Shown here piece by piece: positions 55,184-64,000 of a stretch of DNA of 64,000 nt (position 1 is its first letter; each line of letters begins with the position of its first letter). The notes under the pieces were generated by a model that saw only the letters and a program-made list of their open reading frames with translations, did not search any database and was not told the origin of the DNA. The stretch is from NCBI GenBank assembly GCA_014872875.1, contig WKFI01000014.1, positions 248,001-312,000 of the forward strand, in the 5' to 3' direction. The stretch comes from Paracoccaceae bacterium. GTDB taxonomy: Bacteria; Pseudomonadota; Alphaproteobacteria; Rhodobacterales; Rhodobacteraceae. Both the position numbers and the translations under genes were made by a program.

Positions 55184-55786
55184 TCAAAGCCCCTGCCCCG
55201 GTTTCACGTCCTTCAGCTCCATCGCCTTGGCCGGATCGCGGTACATCTGGGCCAGAATGTCCTGGCGTTTGATGTCCTGGCGGTGGCGCAGGGTCAGGAC
55301 GATGGCCCCGATCATGGCGACCAGCAGGATCAGACCTGCAAGCTGGAACAGAAGGAAGTATTGGTCGTAAAGGATGACGCCAAGCGCCTCGGTGTTGTGA
55401 CGGTCCACCGGTACCGGCTGGGCCAGCTGTTCGGCCGCGCCATGCGCGCTTTCCCAGGCACCGAATGCCATGACGAACTGCATCAGGATGACAAGGCCAA
55501 TCAACAACGCAAGCGGCATGTAGCGTGCCATCTCGGCCTTCAATTCGGCAAAGTCCACGTCGAGCATCATGACGACAAACAGGAACAGAACCGCAACCGC
55601 ACCAACATAAACGATGACCAGCAGCATGGCGACGAATTCAGCCCCCAGCAGAACGAACAGCCCCGCCGCGGAAATGAAACTCAGGATCAGCCACAGCACC
55701 GAGTGCACGGGCTGACGACTGATCACCGTGAACAGCCCGCCGGCAATGGCGCTTATGGCAAAAAGGTAGAATGCAAAAACACTCAT
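55184..55786 (-). CDS. nuoJ: NADH-quinone oxidoreductase subunit J
   Basis: This 200-residue membrane subunit has five transmembrane helices. [20 protein letters not shown] and [20 protein letters not shown] are conserved. It overlaps the upstream carboxymuconolactone-decarboxylase-like gene by four bases, so that extra gene is translationally tied to the nuo genes. Confidence 0.95.
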   Translation of the reverse strand: MSVFAFYLFAISAIAGGLFTVISRQPVHSVLWLILSFISAAGLFVLLGAEFVAMLLVIVYVGAVAVLFLFVVMMLDVDFAELKAEMARYMPLALLIGLVILMQFVMAFGAWESAHGAAEQLAQPVPVDRHNTEALGVILYDQYFLLFQLAGLILLVAMIGAIVLTLRHRQDIKRQDILAQMYRDPAKAMELKDVKPGQGL

Positions 55787-56205
55787 GTCTGATCGTCCCC
55801 CTTATCGTCCATGACCTCCTGCGCCAGGTTCAGCGCCCGGGTCATGGCCGGGATACCGGCAAAAACCGACATCTGCCCGATCGCTTCAGCGATCTCTTGT
55901 TTCTTGGCGCCCGCCTCCAAAGCGTGGCGCACAGTCTGGCGCACGGCACTGTCGGCCTGCGCGCCCTGCATGGTCAGCCCGGCCAACGTCAGCAGCAACC
56001 GGGTCTTGGCGTCCAGCCCGTCCTTGTTGACGGTATTGCCGAACATCATCTCCATGACTTCTTTCGGCATGGTCGGCCACAGGGCCTCGAAACCCTTCAT
56101 GGCCTCAGCCGGTGAAAAATTCTCCAGCGCCGGATTGAAGGCCTTGGCCATCTCCTGCGCTTGGCTCATCATCAGCTCAAACGGGTTCTTAGGCGTGTCA
56201 GTCAT
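55783..56205 (-). CDS. Carboxymuconolactone decarboxylase-like protein inside the nuo operon
   Basis: This 140-residue all-helical protein has the CMD/AhpD-like core ([20 protein letters not shown], then [19 protein letters not shown]). It has no cysteine at all, so it lacks the redox CxxC of AhpD peroxidase partners, and a decarboxylase role is unproven. It overlaps nuoI and nuoJ by four bases each, so it is a fixed member of the operon. It may be an accessory or assembly factor of complex I (inference). Confidence 0.8.
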   Translation of the reverse strand: MTDTPKNPFELMMSQAQEMAKAFNPALENFSPAEAMKGFEALWPTMPKEVMEMMFGNTVNKDGLDAKTRLLLTLAGLTMQGAQADSAVRQTVRHALEAGAKKQEIAEAIGQMSVFAGIPAMTRALNLAQEVMDDKGDDQT

Positions 56206-56696
56206 CGGTAGGGCGCATCCAGTTCAAGGTTGCGGGCGATCTCGGCTTCCCAACGTTCGCCGTTCGACAGGAGTTTTTCCTTGTCATAGAACAGCTCCTC
56301 GCGGGTTTCTGTCGCGAATTCGAAATTCGGCCCTTCGACGATGGCATCCACCGGACAGGCTTCCTGGCAGAAGCCGCAGTAGATGCATTTCGTCATGTCG
56401 ATGTCATAGCGTGTGGTGCGGCGCGAACCGTCTTCGCGGGGCTCTGCATCAATGGTGATCGCCTGCGCCGGGCAGACCGCTTCGCACAGTTTGCAGGCGA
56501 TGCAGCGTTCTTCGCCATTGGGATAACGGCGCAACGCATGTTCGCCACGGAATCGGGGCGACAGAGGCCCCTTTTCATGCGGGTAGTTCACCGTGGCCTT
56601 GGGCGCGAAGAAGTATTTCAGGCCCAGTTTCATGCCGACCCAGAAATCCTGAAGCAGGAAGTACTTGGCGGCGCGGGTGTAGTCTATGTTAGCCAT
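56202..56696 (-). CDS. nuoI: NADH-quinone oxidoreductase subunit I
   Basis: This 164-residue peripheral-arm subunit carries two [4Fe-4S] clusters: [12 protein letters not shown] and [12 protein letters not shown] (about 61-72 and 100-111). It relays electrons from the NuoG branch toward quinone. It lies three bases after nuoH and overlaps the CMD-like gene. Confidence 0.96.
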   Translation of the reverse strand: MANIDYTRAAKYFLLQDFWVGMKLGLKYFFAPKATVNYPHEKGPLSPRFRGEHALRRYPNGEERCIACKLCEAVCPAQAITIDAEPREDGSRRTTRYDIDMTKCIYCGFCQEACPVDAIVEGPNFEFATETREELFYDKEKLLSNGERWEAEIARNLELDAPYR

Positions 56697-56699
56697 GGA

Positions 56700-57737
56700 T
56701 CAGCCCCCCGTCGTCCAGCGGGCGAATGCCCCCCAGAACCATTCGAATTTTGCAGCAAAAGCGACGAACACGACCCAGACCAGCGAGAACGGCAGGAAGA
56801 CCTTCCAGCCAAGGCGCATCAGCTGGTCATAGCGGTAGCGCGGCGTGATCGCTTTCACCATCGCGAAGAGGAAGAAGAAGAACGCCATCTTGGCGACCAT
56901 CCACAGAACCCCGTCGGACAGCCCCGGGATCGGCGACAGCCAACCGCCAAAGAACAGGAGCGAGGTCAGCGCGCACATCAGGAAGATGGCGATGTATTCG
57001 CCTGCCATGAACAGCAGGAAGGGCGTCGCCGAATATTCCACCTGGTACCCGGCGACCAGTTCCGATTCCGCTTCGGGCAGATCAAACGGGGGCCGGTTGG
57101 TCTCGGCCAGCGCCGAGATGAAGAACAGGAAGACCATCGGGAAATGCGGCAGCCAGTACCAGTTGAACAGGCCCGCATTGCCATCTTGTGCCCGCACGAT
57201 GTCGCCAAAGTTCATCGACCCGGTGGACAGGATCACACCGATGATGATCAGGCCGATGGACACTTCGTACGAAATCATCTGCGCGGCGGACCGCAGCGAG
57301 CCGAGGAACGGATATTTCGAGTTCGAGGCCCAACCGCCCATGATCACGCCGTAGACTTCAAGCGAGGAAACCGCGAAGACATAGAGGATCGCGACGTTGA
57401 TGTCGCTCAGCACCCAGCCATCGTTGAACGGGATCACGGCCCAGGCGATCATCGCCAGAACAAAGCTGGTCAGAGGCGCCAGGATGAACACGGTGCGGTC
57501 GGCACCGGCCGGGATAACGACCTCCTTGACCACATATTTCAACGCGTCGGCCACCGATTGCAGAAGGCCATAGACCCCCACCACGTTGGGGCCCCGGCGC
57601 ATCTGGACCGCGGCCCAGATCTTGCGGTCGCCATACACAAGAAAAAGCAGCGAGATCATGACAAAGGCAACAACCGCAAGCACTTGCGCCAATATCAGGA
57701 CAGCGATGCCGCCTGGGGTGTTAAAGAAATCAGCCAT
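56700..57737 (-). CDS. nuoH: NADH-quinone oxidoreductase subunit H
   Basis: This 345-residue membrane subunit forms the quinone-binding chamber with the peripheral arm and has eight transmembrane helices. ERKIWA-like [19 protein letters not shown] and [20 protein letters not shown] are conserved. It is six bases after the small lipoprotein gene. Confidence 0.96.
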   Translation of the reverse strand: MADFFNTPGGIAVLILAQVLAVVAFVMISLLFLVYGDRKIWAAVQMRRGPNVVGVYGLLQSVADALKYVVKEVVIPAGADRTVFILAPLTSFVLAMIAWAVIPFNDGWVLSDINVAILYVFAVSSLEVYGVIMGGWASNSKYPFLGSLRSAAQMISYEVSIGLIIIGVILSTGSMNFGDIVRAQDGNAGLFNWYWLPHFPMVFLFFISALAETNRPPFDLPEAESELVAGYQVEYSATPFLLFMAGEYIAIFLMCALTSLLFFGGWLSPIPGLSDGVLWMVAKMAFFFFLFAMVKAITPRYRYDQLMRLGWKVFLPFSLVWVVFVAFAAKFEWFWGAFARWTTGG

Positions 57738-57743
57738 AGGTCC

Positions 57744-58130
57744 TCACACCGTGGGTATTCCGTTTTCCTCGCAATCCGCGACCACGACTTCGGCGTCGAT
57801 GGTGCGCAGTCCGCGCGGCAGGGAGGGCGAGATGGTGTAGACAGCATCCGCGGTCCAAACGCCACCCTCCTCGTTCAAATTCGTGCGCAAATGCCGCGCA
57901 AATCCGTAACCCCGGATCAGCGCGTACTGCGCGGCTGCGCATTCGGCATAATTGTCCACATCCTCGGGGCTTTGGGCCCCGGACATGGACACGTGAAACT
58001 GCACCAGATCGCCTTCCAGCAGACTGGTTTCGACCCCTTGATAATCGGGGGCAAAGCGCGTCACGCTGTCTGCCGGATCCGGCGCGCAGGCCGCCAGCAG
58101 CAAGGGCGATATGAGAGCAGCGCGGATCAT
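57744..58130 (-). CDS. Small lipoprotein encoded between nuoG and nuoH
   Basis: 128 residues. A short lipoprotein signal with the lipobox LAAC (lipidated Cys at about 15) is followed by a mature part with a Cys-containing AECAAAQYALIRGYGF segment and a C-terminal VVVADCEENGIPTV. It starts at the ATG overlapping the nuoG stop by one base; an in-frame GTG one codon earlier is also possible. No family recognised. A periplasmic or membrane-surface accessory role for complex I is inference. Confidence 0.75.
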   Translation of the reverse strand: MIRAALISPLLLAACAPDPADSVTRFAPDYQGVETSLLEGDLVQFHVSMSGAQSPEDVDNYAECAAAQYALIRGYGFARHLRTNLNEEGGVWTADAVYTISPSLPRGLRTIDAEVVVADCEENGIPTV

Positions 58131-60115
58131 CACTCGGCCGCGATCCGGTCGGTTTTGCGGGCCTTTGCCATGGCCGCGAGTTCGCCCATCACCTGAGACG
58201 CGCGTGCAATCGGGTTGGTCAGATAGAACTCGCCGATTGCGGTCAGGAAGTCTGCCTTGCCCAGCTTGTCCTGCTCAAGCGGTGCATCTTCGTTGTCGAC
58301 CACCTGATCAATCTTTGCCAGATGCGGCACCGCTTCGATCAGCTGTGTCCGCAGTTGCGCAAGCGAGTCGAAGGGCAACTTGGCGTTCAGCTCGGCGCTG
58401 AGTGCCCGCAGGATGGCCCAGTTTTCCTTGGCCTCGCCCGGCGCAAAACCGGCGCGCATCGCCAGTTGAGGCCGACCTTCGGTGTTGACGAACAGCCCGT
58501 TTTCTTCGGTATAGGCCGCGCCCGGAAGGATCACGTCGGCGCGCATTGCGCCACGATCGCCATGGCTGCCTTGGTAGATCACGAAAGCACCCGGGGCGAT
58601 CTCGATCTCGTCCGCGCCCAGATTATAGATCACTTCGGCCCCGTCAGTGGCGACATCCACGCCACCTTCGGTCACCGCGCCTACATCCATTGCCCCCACA
58701 CGGCCAGCCGCTGTGTGCAGCACCAGCATCCGACCAGACAGAGCCTGTGCTGCCGCGATCACAGCCAGACCATCCGCCTCGCGCAGGGCACCCTGCCCCA
58801 CGATGACGATGGCGCCTTCGCCGGCTGTCGCCGCTGCCAGCGCAGCACGGTCTGTACCCAGGTGCTCGTACTCATAGGTCAGATCGACCGCCGGGCCGAT
58901 CAGTTTGACATTGGCGCCAGACGCCCAGGCCTTGCGGATGCGCGCATTCAGGACCGGAGCTTCGTCCCGCGGGTTTGTCCCCACCAGAATGATTTCCTTG
59001 GCATCGTCGATCTCTTCGATTGCGACATTGCCGACATAGCCCGCCCGGTTTCCGATGGGCAGCCGTGCCTTGTCGGTACGGCACTCGACGTTCCCGCCCA
59101 GCCCTTCAACCAACTGCTTCAATGCGAAAGCAGCTTCAACAGGAACCAGATCACCGATCAGACCGGCCACTTTCTTGCCCGCCATCGCATTTGCCGCAGC
59201 GGTCAGGGCCTCGCCCCAGGAGGCAGGTTTCAACTTGCCATCCACCCGCACATAAGGCCGGTCCAGTCGCTGGCGGCGCAGCCCGTCCCAAACAAAGCGG
59301 GTCTTGTCGGAAATCCATTCCTCGTTCACGCCATCATGGTTGCGCGGCAGGATCCGCATCACTTCGCGGCCCTTGGTGTCCACCCGGATGCTGCTGCCCA
59401 ACGCATCCATGATGTCGATGCTTTCAGTCTTGGTCAGCTCCCAGGGACGGGCGGTGAAGGCATAGGGTTTCGAGGTCAGCGCCCCCACCGGACACAGATC
59501 GATGATGTTGCCTTGCAGGTTCGAATCCAGTGTCTGGTTCAGATAGCTGGTAATCTCGGCATCTTCACCGCGTCCGGTCTGGCCCATCTGGGTGATGCCC
59601 GCAACCTCGGTTGTGAAACGGACACACCGGGTGCAGGAGATGCAGCGGGTCATCGCCGTGGACACCAACGGGCCCAGGTTCAAATCGTCCACCGCCCGCT
59701 TGGCTTCCTTGAAGCGTGTCGCCGAGATGCCATAGGCCATGGCCTGGTCCTGCAGGTCGCATTCACCGCCCTGGTCGCAGATCGGGCAATCCAGCGGGTG
59801 GTTGATCAGCATGAATTCCATCACGCCTTCACGGGCCTTCTTGACCATGGGCGAGTTGGTTTTCACCACAGGCGCCTGACCTTCCGGACCCGGGCGCAAA
59901 TCGCGCACCTGCATGGCACAGGAGGCCGCAGGTTTCGGCGGTCCGCCAACGACCTCGACCAGACACATCCGGCAATTGCCGGCAATCGACAGGCGTTCAT
60001 GATAACAGAAGCGTGGAATTTCGACCCCGGCCTGTTCGCAGGCCTGGATCAGGGTCATAGCCCCATCGACTTCGATCTCGGTCCCGTCAATATTGATCTT
60101 GCGGAGGTCAGACAT
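58130..60115 (-). CDS. nuoG: NADH-quinone oxidoreductase subunit G
   Basis: This 661-residue peripheral-arm subunit has an N-terminal [2Fe-2S] domain ([19 protein letters not shown], about 37-55). Further Fe-S ligands are [13 protein letters not shown] and [14 protein letters not shown] molybdopterin-like domain without cofactor makes up the rest. The length is typical of the alphaproteobacterial and mitochondrial-type subunit, shorter than the E. coli one. Confidence 0.96.
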   Translation of the reverse strand: MSDLRKINIDGTEIEVDGAMTLIQACEQAGVEIPRFCYHERLSIAGNCRMCLVEVVGGPPKPAASCAMQVRDLRPGPEGQAPVVKTNSPMVKKAREGVMEFMLINHPLDCPICDQGGECDLQDQAMAYGISATRFKEAKRAVDDLNLGPLVSTAMTRCISCTRCVRFTTEVAGITQMGQTGRGEDAEITSYLNQTLDSNLQGNIIDLCPVGALTSKPYAFTARPWELTKTESIDIMDALGSSIRVDTKGREVMRILPRNHDGVNEEWISDKTRFVWDGLRRQRLDRPYVRVDGKLKPASWGEALTAAANAMAGKKVAGLIGDLVPVEAAFALKQLVEGLGGNVECRTDKARLPIGNRAGYVGNVAIEEIDDAKEIILVGTNPRDEAPVLNARIRKAWASGANVKLIGPAVDLTYEYEHLGTDRAALAAATAGEGAIVIVGQGALREADGLAVIAAAQALSGRMLVLHTAAGRVGAMDVGAVTEGGVDVATDGAEVIYNLGADEIEIAPGAFVIYQGSHGDRGAMRADVILPGAAYTEENGLFVNTEGRPQLAMRAGFAPGEAKENWAILRALSAELNAKLPFDSLAQLRTQLIEAVPHLAKIDQVVDNEDAPLEQDKLGKADFLTAIGEFYLTNPIARASQVMGELAAMAKARKTDRIAAE

Positions 60116-60118
60116 GAT

Positions 60119-60532
60119 CTAGTTCGCCTTCAGTAGCGCGCCGATTGCGCTGTTACTTTGGATTTCCAGGCGTCCCAAACGGCACAGGTCACCCGGTTTG
60201 TCATAGTTCAGACCCTTTTGGGCCATGTAGGTGCGGCCACGGGCACGCATCCTTTCCTTTTCGTCATCCGAGTCCAGAACAGCGCGGATTTCGTTGTCGG
60301 AATAGCCCAGGTCATTGGCCCGGGCGCGCAGGCGGCGGATCTCTCCGATGCCTTTGAAGATGCGGCCGTTGATATCGTCACAGTGACGTCGGATTTCATT
60401 GGCAACCACGATTGTGAAGATCCCATCGGCAATCTCGGGAACCTCGCGCAGCGGTGGTTTGGCTGCTGCCAAGGTTGCGGGCAGAACCGTCGCGAACAGG
60501 GCGGCAAAAGCGGTCAGACGCAGTAGATGCAT
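60119..60532 (-). CDS. DUF5333-like exported protein in the nuo operon
   Basis: 137 residues. A signal peptide (LLRLTAFAALFATVLPATLAAA) is followed by a helical mature domain with two cysteines (RRHCDDINGRI and GDLCRLGRLEI). It matches the DUF5333 proteins of Rhodobacteraceae. AAGGAGG lies eight bases before the ATG at 60532. It is three bases upstream of nuoG on the same strand. Role unknown, probably periplasmic. Confidence 0.75.
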   Translation of the reverse strand: MHLLRLTAFAALFATVLPATLAAAKPPLREVPEIADGIFTIVVANEIRRHCDDINGRIFKGIGEIRRLRARANDLGYSDNEIRAVLDSDDEKERMRARGRTYMAQKGLNYDKPGDLCRLGRLEIQSNSAIGALLKAN

Positions 60533-60633
60533 GGGGGAAGCCTCCTTGGGTTTGGAGTCTCCATCCCGCACCTGCGCGCCATTGCTATTCAATAGCAACC
60601 CGCTTTCGCATGCCTGATATGACGGTTTTCCGC

Positions 60634-60969
60634 TCACGGTTTGCAGGTTCCCTGAAAGTTCAGTTGGTCATTCGTAACCCGCAAAGGTGTTTCTTCATCC
60701 AACGGGTCCTGAACCCATTCGATTTTAGAACTGCCGTAATTCGCGATGCAGTACTTGGTACCTTCGTGATGAGCCGCCTTGCGGGCCGCGTCAACGGATT
60801 GCGCAACCCTGGAAACCTGCACCGAGAATGTTTCCCGTTGCGTTTTTTTGTCGACCGACTTGGTCTTGGTCGGAAAGTACAGCCCGTCATGATATTCCCG
60901 GTAATTCGGGTTTTCGCATCCAGCCACAACCATTACGGCCACAACACCCATCACAGACAGAAGTTTCAT
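60634..60969 (-). CDS. Small lipoprotein in the nuo operon
   Basis: 111 residues. Lipoprotein signal with the lipobox VVAGC (lipidated Cys18), then ENPNYREYHDGLYFPTKTK. The mature domain has a Cys pair (TKYCIANYG, FQGTCKP). An AAAGGG-type ribosome site precedes the ATG at 60969. It lies in a 628-base interval between nuoG and nuoF together with the DUF5333-like gene. No function is known to me. Confidence 0.7.
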   Translation of the reverse strand: MKLLSVMGVVAVMVVAGCENPNYREYHDGLYFPTKTKSVDKKTQRETFSVQVSRVAQSVDAARKAAHHEGTKYCIANYGSSKIEWVQDPLDEETPLRVTNDQLNFQGTCKP

Positions 60970-61160
60970 TCCCGCTTTCCCTTTGCGGCACCTCGTCTCC
61001 AAGGTCGCCAATTCTTGTGGTTTCCGTTCAATCACAGCCTGGCCTCCAGGATAACTGCCTGGCCCAAAGCCGGACGACACGGTGCTGCTCGCTGTGCGCA
61101 AGGCAGCATCGCCTGACCGACAATGGCGCTGGGATATGCCGGGAAGGCGTTCACTCTGCT

Positions 61161-62459
61161 TTACTCCGCCGCCATCGCGCCCATGCGGCCCGTTTTCTGA
61201 GCCTTGATGCGGTCTTCGATTTCCTCGCGGAAGTTGCGGATCAGGCCCTGGATCGGCCATGCAGCAGCATCACCCAAAGCGCAGATCGTGTGGCCTTCGA
61301 CCTGTTTGGTCACATCCCACAGCATGTCGATCTCTTCCAGCTCGGCCTCACCTTTGACCAGACGGTCCATGACGCGCATCATCCAGCCGGTGCCTTCGCG
61401 GCACGGCGTACACTGTCCGCAGCTTTCATGCTTGTAGAATTTGGACAGGCGCCAGATCGCTTTGACGATATCGGTCTGCTTGTCCATCACGATCACGGCA
61501 GCGGTGCCCAGACCGGACCCCAGTTCGCCGCGCAAGTAATCAAAATCCATGATCGCATCGCGCATGTTTTCGCCACGCACACACGGAACCGAGGATCCGC
61601 CCGGGATCACGGCCAGCAAGTTGTCCCAGCCACCGCGAATGCCGCCACAATGCTTTTCGATCAGTTCTTCGAAACCGATCGACATTGCCTCTTCCACCAC
61701 GCAGGGGTTGTTGACGTGACCCGAGATTGCGAACAGCTTGGTACCCGCATTGTTTGGGCGGCCAAAGCCCGCGAACCAATCCGCTCCGCGACGCAGGATG
61801 GTCGGGACGACGGCGATGGATTCCACGTTGTTCACGGTGGTCGGGCAGCCGTAAAGGCCCGCGCCCGCCGGGAACGGAGGCTTCATCCGGGGCATGCCTT
61901 TCTTGCCTTCCAGGCTCTCGATCAGCGCGGTTTCCTCACCGCAGATATAGGCGCCTGCCCCGTGATGCAGGAACAGGTCGAAATCCCAACCCGATCCCGC
62001 AGCATTCTTGCCCAGCAGACCGGCCTCATACGCCTCATCTATGGCGTTCTGCAGCGCTTCGCGTTCGCGGATATACTCGCCGCGGATGTAGATATAGCAA
62101 GTATGCGCATTCATCGCATAAGACGCGATCAGGCAGCCTTCGATCAGCGTGTGCGGATCGTGGCGCATGATTTCGCGGTCCTTGCAGGTGCCGGGTTCGG
62201 ATTCGTCCGCGTTCACCACCAGATAGGCCGGGCGACCGTCGCTTTCCTTGGGCATGAAGGACCATTTCAGACCGGTCGGAAAACCCGCCCCGCCCCGGCC
62301 GCGCAGACCGCTATCCTTCATGGTCTGGATGATCCAGTCCCGCCCCTTGTCGATCAGGCCAGCCGTGCCGTCCCAGTGGCCGCGGGCCTGCGCACCTGCC
62401 AGAGTACGGTCATGCATCCCGTAAAGGTTGGTAAAGATCCGATCCTGATCCTTCAGCAT
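61161..62459 (-). CDS. nuoF: NADH-quinone oxidoreductase subunit F
   Basis: This 432-residue NADH-binding subunit has the FMN site and cluster N3. [17 protein letters not shown] is the NADH/FMN glycine-rich loop. [12 protein letters not shown] gives three of the four cluster cysteines. It receives hydride from NADH and passes electrons on to the Fe-S chain. It is six bases after the DUF5337-like gene. Confidence 0.97.
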   Translation of the reverse strand: MLKDQDRIFTNLYGMHDRTLAGAQARGHWDGTAGLIDKGRDWIIQTMKDSGLRGRGGAGFPTGLKWSFMPKESDGRPAYLVVNADESEPGTCKDREIMRHDPHTLIEGCLIASYAMNAHTCYIYIRGEYIREREALQNAIDEAYEAGLLGKNAAGSGWDFDLFLHHGAGAYICGEETALIESLEGKKGMPRMKPPFPAGAGLYGCPTTVNNVESIAVVPTILRRGADWFAGFGRPNNAGTKLFAISGHVNNPCVVEEAMSIGFEELIEKHCGGIRGGWDNLLAVIPGGSSVPCVRGENMRDAIMDFDYLRGELGSGLGTAAVIVMDKQTDIVKAIWRLSKFYKHESCGQCTPCREGTGWMMRVMDRLVKGEAELEEIDMLWDVTKQVEGHTICALGDAAAWPIQGLIRNFREEIEDRIKAQKTGRMGAMAAE

Positions 62460-62465
62460 GTCTGC

Positions 62466-62693
62466 CTACCTTTGACTATTCTGACGCATGCGCCAGAGTT
62501 GAAAAATGTTGATGAACGCATAAATCAGGCCCGCAAGAGCCAGAAGGTCGAACAAAAGTGCGTACCGTCCCGGTAATCCCAATGCGGGCCCGATGAACAT
62601 TTGAACGACCAACCACAGAACCATCGTACCGGCTATCACCAGTGCGATGTGGCGACCCTTGCGGGCAATGGCTTGGTCCAGATCCTTGTTCAT
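62466..62693 (-). CDS. DUF5337-like small membrane protein in the nuo operon
   Basis: 75 residues. It has two transmembrane helices (HIALVIAGTMVLWLVVQMF and YALLFDLLALAGLIYAFINI) with a charged N-terminus (MNKDLDQAIARKGR). It matches the DUF5337 family found in rhodobacterial nuo operons. The start at 62693 gives the family N-terminus. It lies between a membrane protein with a NuoE-like tail motif and nuoF. Function unknown. Confidence 0.75.
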   Translation of the reverse strand: MNKDLDQAIARKGRHIALVIAGTMVLWLVVQMFIGPALGLPGRYALLFDLLALAGLIYAFINIFQLWRMRQNSQR

Positions 62694-62716
62694 GCTTTCA
62701 TCTTGTCTGACACCGC

Positions 62717-63181
62717 CTAAGCGGAAGACGGGTTTCCTTTGTATTTCCAAGTTCCCTTGCGGCTGGCCAGTTCCAGCTGACCGGGCAAGGGTTTCGACGG
62801 TTTGACCAAAGCACTGGCCGTAATCTGCGTTTCAGGTTCGGAAACGGCTGCCACCGCGTCTGGTGTAGCGTCCAAACCAGCACCCGCCTGTTCGGCCGGC
62901 TCGGGTGCGACGGGTTCAGGTGTGGCGACCGCTTCAGGCTCGGCCACTGCAGCGGCACTTGGAACAGCCTCAGCCGTCGCCTCGGAGACCTGACCTTCGG
63001 GGCACAGGATCCTCGTCAAGGCGAACCCAAGCACCCCCCAGCAGACCGCTCCAACAATGATTGCCCAAACCAGTCCTGATCCTCCGATAACCATGGACAA
63101 CAATCCCAGCACGACGCCGCCGATTGCGGCCATTCTCCAGCTTCGCGCAGCGCAGCCTTTTGCATCCGTTGTCTTGTCCAT
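62717..63181 (-). CDS. Membrane protein with a NuoE-like C-terminal motif
   Basis: 154 residues. There are two N-terminal transmembrane helices (about 17-60), a Pro/Ala/Glu-rich linker (about 65-110), then the C-terminal motif PSK-x-LPGQ-x-ELA-xx-KG-x-WKY. The same motif occurs in the C-terminal extension of NuoE directly upstream. This suggests a shared binding partner or a gene-internal duplication. I know of no function. It is 24 bases after nuoE. Confidence 0.7.
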   Translation of the reverse strand: MDKTTDAKGCAARSWRMAAIGGVVLGLLSMVIGGSGLVWAIIVGAVCWGVLGFALTRILCPEGQVSEATAEAVPSAAAVAEPEAVATPEPVAPEPAEQAGAGLDATPDAVAAVSEPETQITASALVKPSKPLPGQLELASRKGTWKYKGNPSSA

Positions 63182-63205
63182 GGTGATCTCCCCTCGTTGT
63201 CGTTG

Positions 63206-64000
63206 TTAGTCGTCGTAAATCCCGTCTTCCTTGGCGCGCTTGGCGAATTCTGTTTCCTGGCCCGAGGCCAGTTGCTGTGCCTGTTCGATCCAGCCGTCCC
63301 GTTCGATCCGGCCCTTGAACGACAGTTTCTCATCCATCTCGGCAATGTCGTCGGGGCCCCAGGCCGCAATCTGCGCAAACGAGGTCACACCCGCGGCGCG
63401 CAACTTCTCTTCCAGCTTGGGACCGACACCTTTCAGCAGCTTCAGGTCGTCTGCAACGACAGCTTCCTCTTTGGGTGCCTCGTATTTCCAGTCGCCCTTT
63501 TTCTCTGCCAATTCCTTCTGACCCGGCAACTCCTTGGACGGAACAACCTTGGGGGCTTCGGGCTTGGCTGCCTCAGGCTTGGCCGCCTTGGCGTCCTTGT
63601 CCTGCTGCACCGCCGATTTCGGGGTCGGTGCGGGGGCTGGCGGTTTGGCGGTGCCATCGCGCCCCGCAACCGTACCATCCTTGCCGATCCATGGCGTCAG
63701 CAGTGGCACTTCGGTTCCGTCAATGCGTTTGACGCTGTCGCCGATATCTGTCGCCAGCTGTGCCGAGGCGTTATACTGCGTCTTGCCGCTGTCATATTCG
63801 GTCAGTGAGGTCAGGCCAGATTTGGGCTCCGAGCCATAACGCCCGTTCTGTGGACCCGGCACCGGAACCTTCCCGGCGGCCAGTTCGTCGATGATCTCAC
63901 CAAAACGCGCGGCGGTCAGGTCTTCGTAATAATCCTTGCCGATCTGCGCCATCGGCGCGTTCGAGCAGGAGCCAAGGCACTCGACCTCTTCCCAGCTGAG
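63206..64000 (-). CDS. nuoE: NADH-quinone oxidoreductase subunit E (5' end outside the window)
   Basis: The N-terminal part is cut off by the window end. The visible frame starts with [11 protein letters not shown], two of the four cysteines of the N1a [2Fe-2S] cluster. A long extension follows the conserved domain: a Pro/Ala/Lys-rich linker with the PSK-x-LPGQ motif, then a helix-hairpin-helix-like domain ([19 protein letters not shown] and [16 protein letters not shown]). NuoE passes electrons in the peripheral arm. The extension makes it much longer than E. coli NuoE (166). Confidence 0.93.
   Translation of the reverse strand, partial: LSWEEVECLGSCSNAPMAQIGKDYYEDLTAARFGEIIDELAAGKVPVPGPQNGRYGSEPKSGLTSLTEYDSGKTQYNASAQLATDIGDSVKRIDGTEVPLLTPWIGKDGTVAGRDGTAKPPAPAPTPKSAVQQDKDAKAAKPEAAKPEAPKVVPSKELPGQKELAEKKGDWKYEAPKEEAVVADDLKLLKGVGPKLEEKLRAAGVTSFAQIAAWGPDDIAEMDEKLSFKGRIERDGWIEQAQQLASGQETEFAKRAKEDGIYDD

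Noticed and set aside
58322-60136. 604-codon open frame on the plus strand
   Set aside because: It mirrors nuoG in the opposite frame, a common effect of high GC third positions; it shows no family motif.

Overview
The window is a gene-dense, GC-rich alphaproteobacterial chromosome segment. Several things point to the Roseobacter group of the Rhodobacteraceae (a Ruegeria-like relative is my inference). These are the nuo operon carrying small accessory genes of the DUF5333 and DUF5337 type, a NuoE with a long C-terminal extension, surE-pcm-nlpD, RTX and Hint-domain proteins, several short glycosyltransferases of the Glyco_tranf_2_4 type, and characteristic intergenic palindromes. I saw no rRNA, tRNA, CRISPR array, insertion sequence, prophage or plasmid function.

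Layout. 1-264: the start of a leftward gene at the very edge, with an FNR-like box upstream. 265-3182 (leftward): MoxR ATPase, FkbM methyltransferase and VWA protein. 3461-9721 (rightward): a surface-polymer-like cluster with a glycosyltransferase, a sulfotransferase, a sulfotransferase-like/glycosyltransferase fusion, another glycosyltransferase and an uncharacterised hydrolase-fold protein. 9731-16218: SRPBCC protein, pyrC, pyrE, dnaB, an NTF2-like protein, a TauE exporter and alr. 16215-19245: MlaE/MlaF-type lipid ABC transporter, a PqiA-like protein and a coiled-coil membrane protein. 19355-23848: radA, cvpA, a triple-DUF333 protein and purF. 24010-28620: a DUF2199 protein, a small PilP-like protein, an SDR, surE, pcm and nlpD. 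28805-32319 (leftward): a DUF815 ATPase, a DUF1963 protein and tatABC.

32554-35376 holds a small alpha/beta-barrel protein, a WYL regulator and a secreted RTX protein. 35574-39555 (leftward) holds a GNAT enzyme, an FbpC-type ABC ATPase, an AlkC-like DNA glycosylase and an atypical SDR. 39632-45980 (rightward) holds a Hint-domain protein, prfC, an unknown protein, a fourth glycosyltransferase and a DEAD-box helicase. A small protein of about 61 residues lies at 46150-46335, bracketed by terminators.

46418-64000 is one long leftward array: nuoE (cut by the window end), two small genes, nuoF, two small genes, nuoG, a lipoprotein, nuoH, nuoI, a carboxymuconolactone-decarboxylase-like gene, nuoJ-K-L-M-N, then birA, coaX and rnj. 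Together these make respiratory complex I with extra small membrane and lipoprotein partners, followed by biotin ligation, CoA synthesis and RNA turnover genes.

Most of the window is conserved housekeeping. The least explained parts are the glycosyltransferase/sulfotransferase cluster with its fusion and degenerate enzyme folds, the accessory genes of the nuo operon (including a motif shared between NuoE and a neighbouring membrane protein), a histidine-rich pentapeptide tract in NuoL, a Hint protein lacking its catalytic cysteine, and several families of intergenic palindromes.
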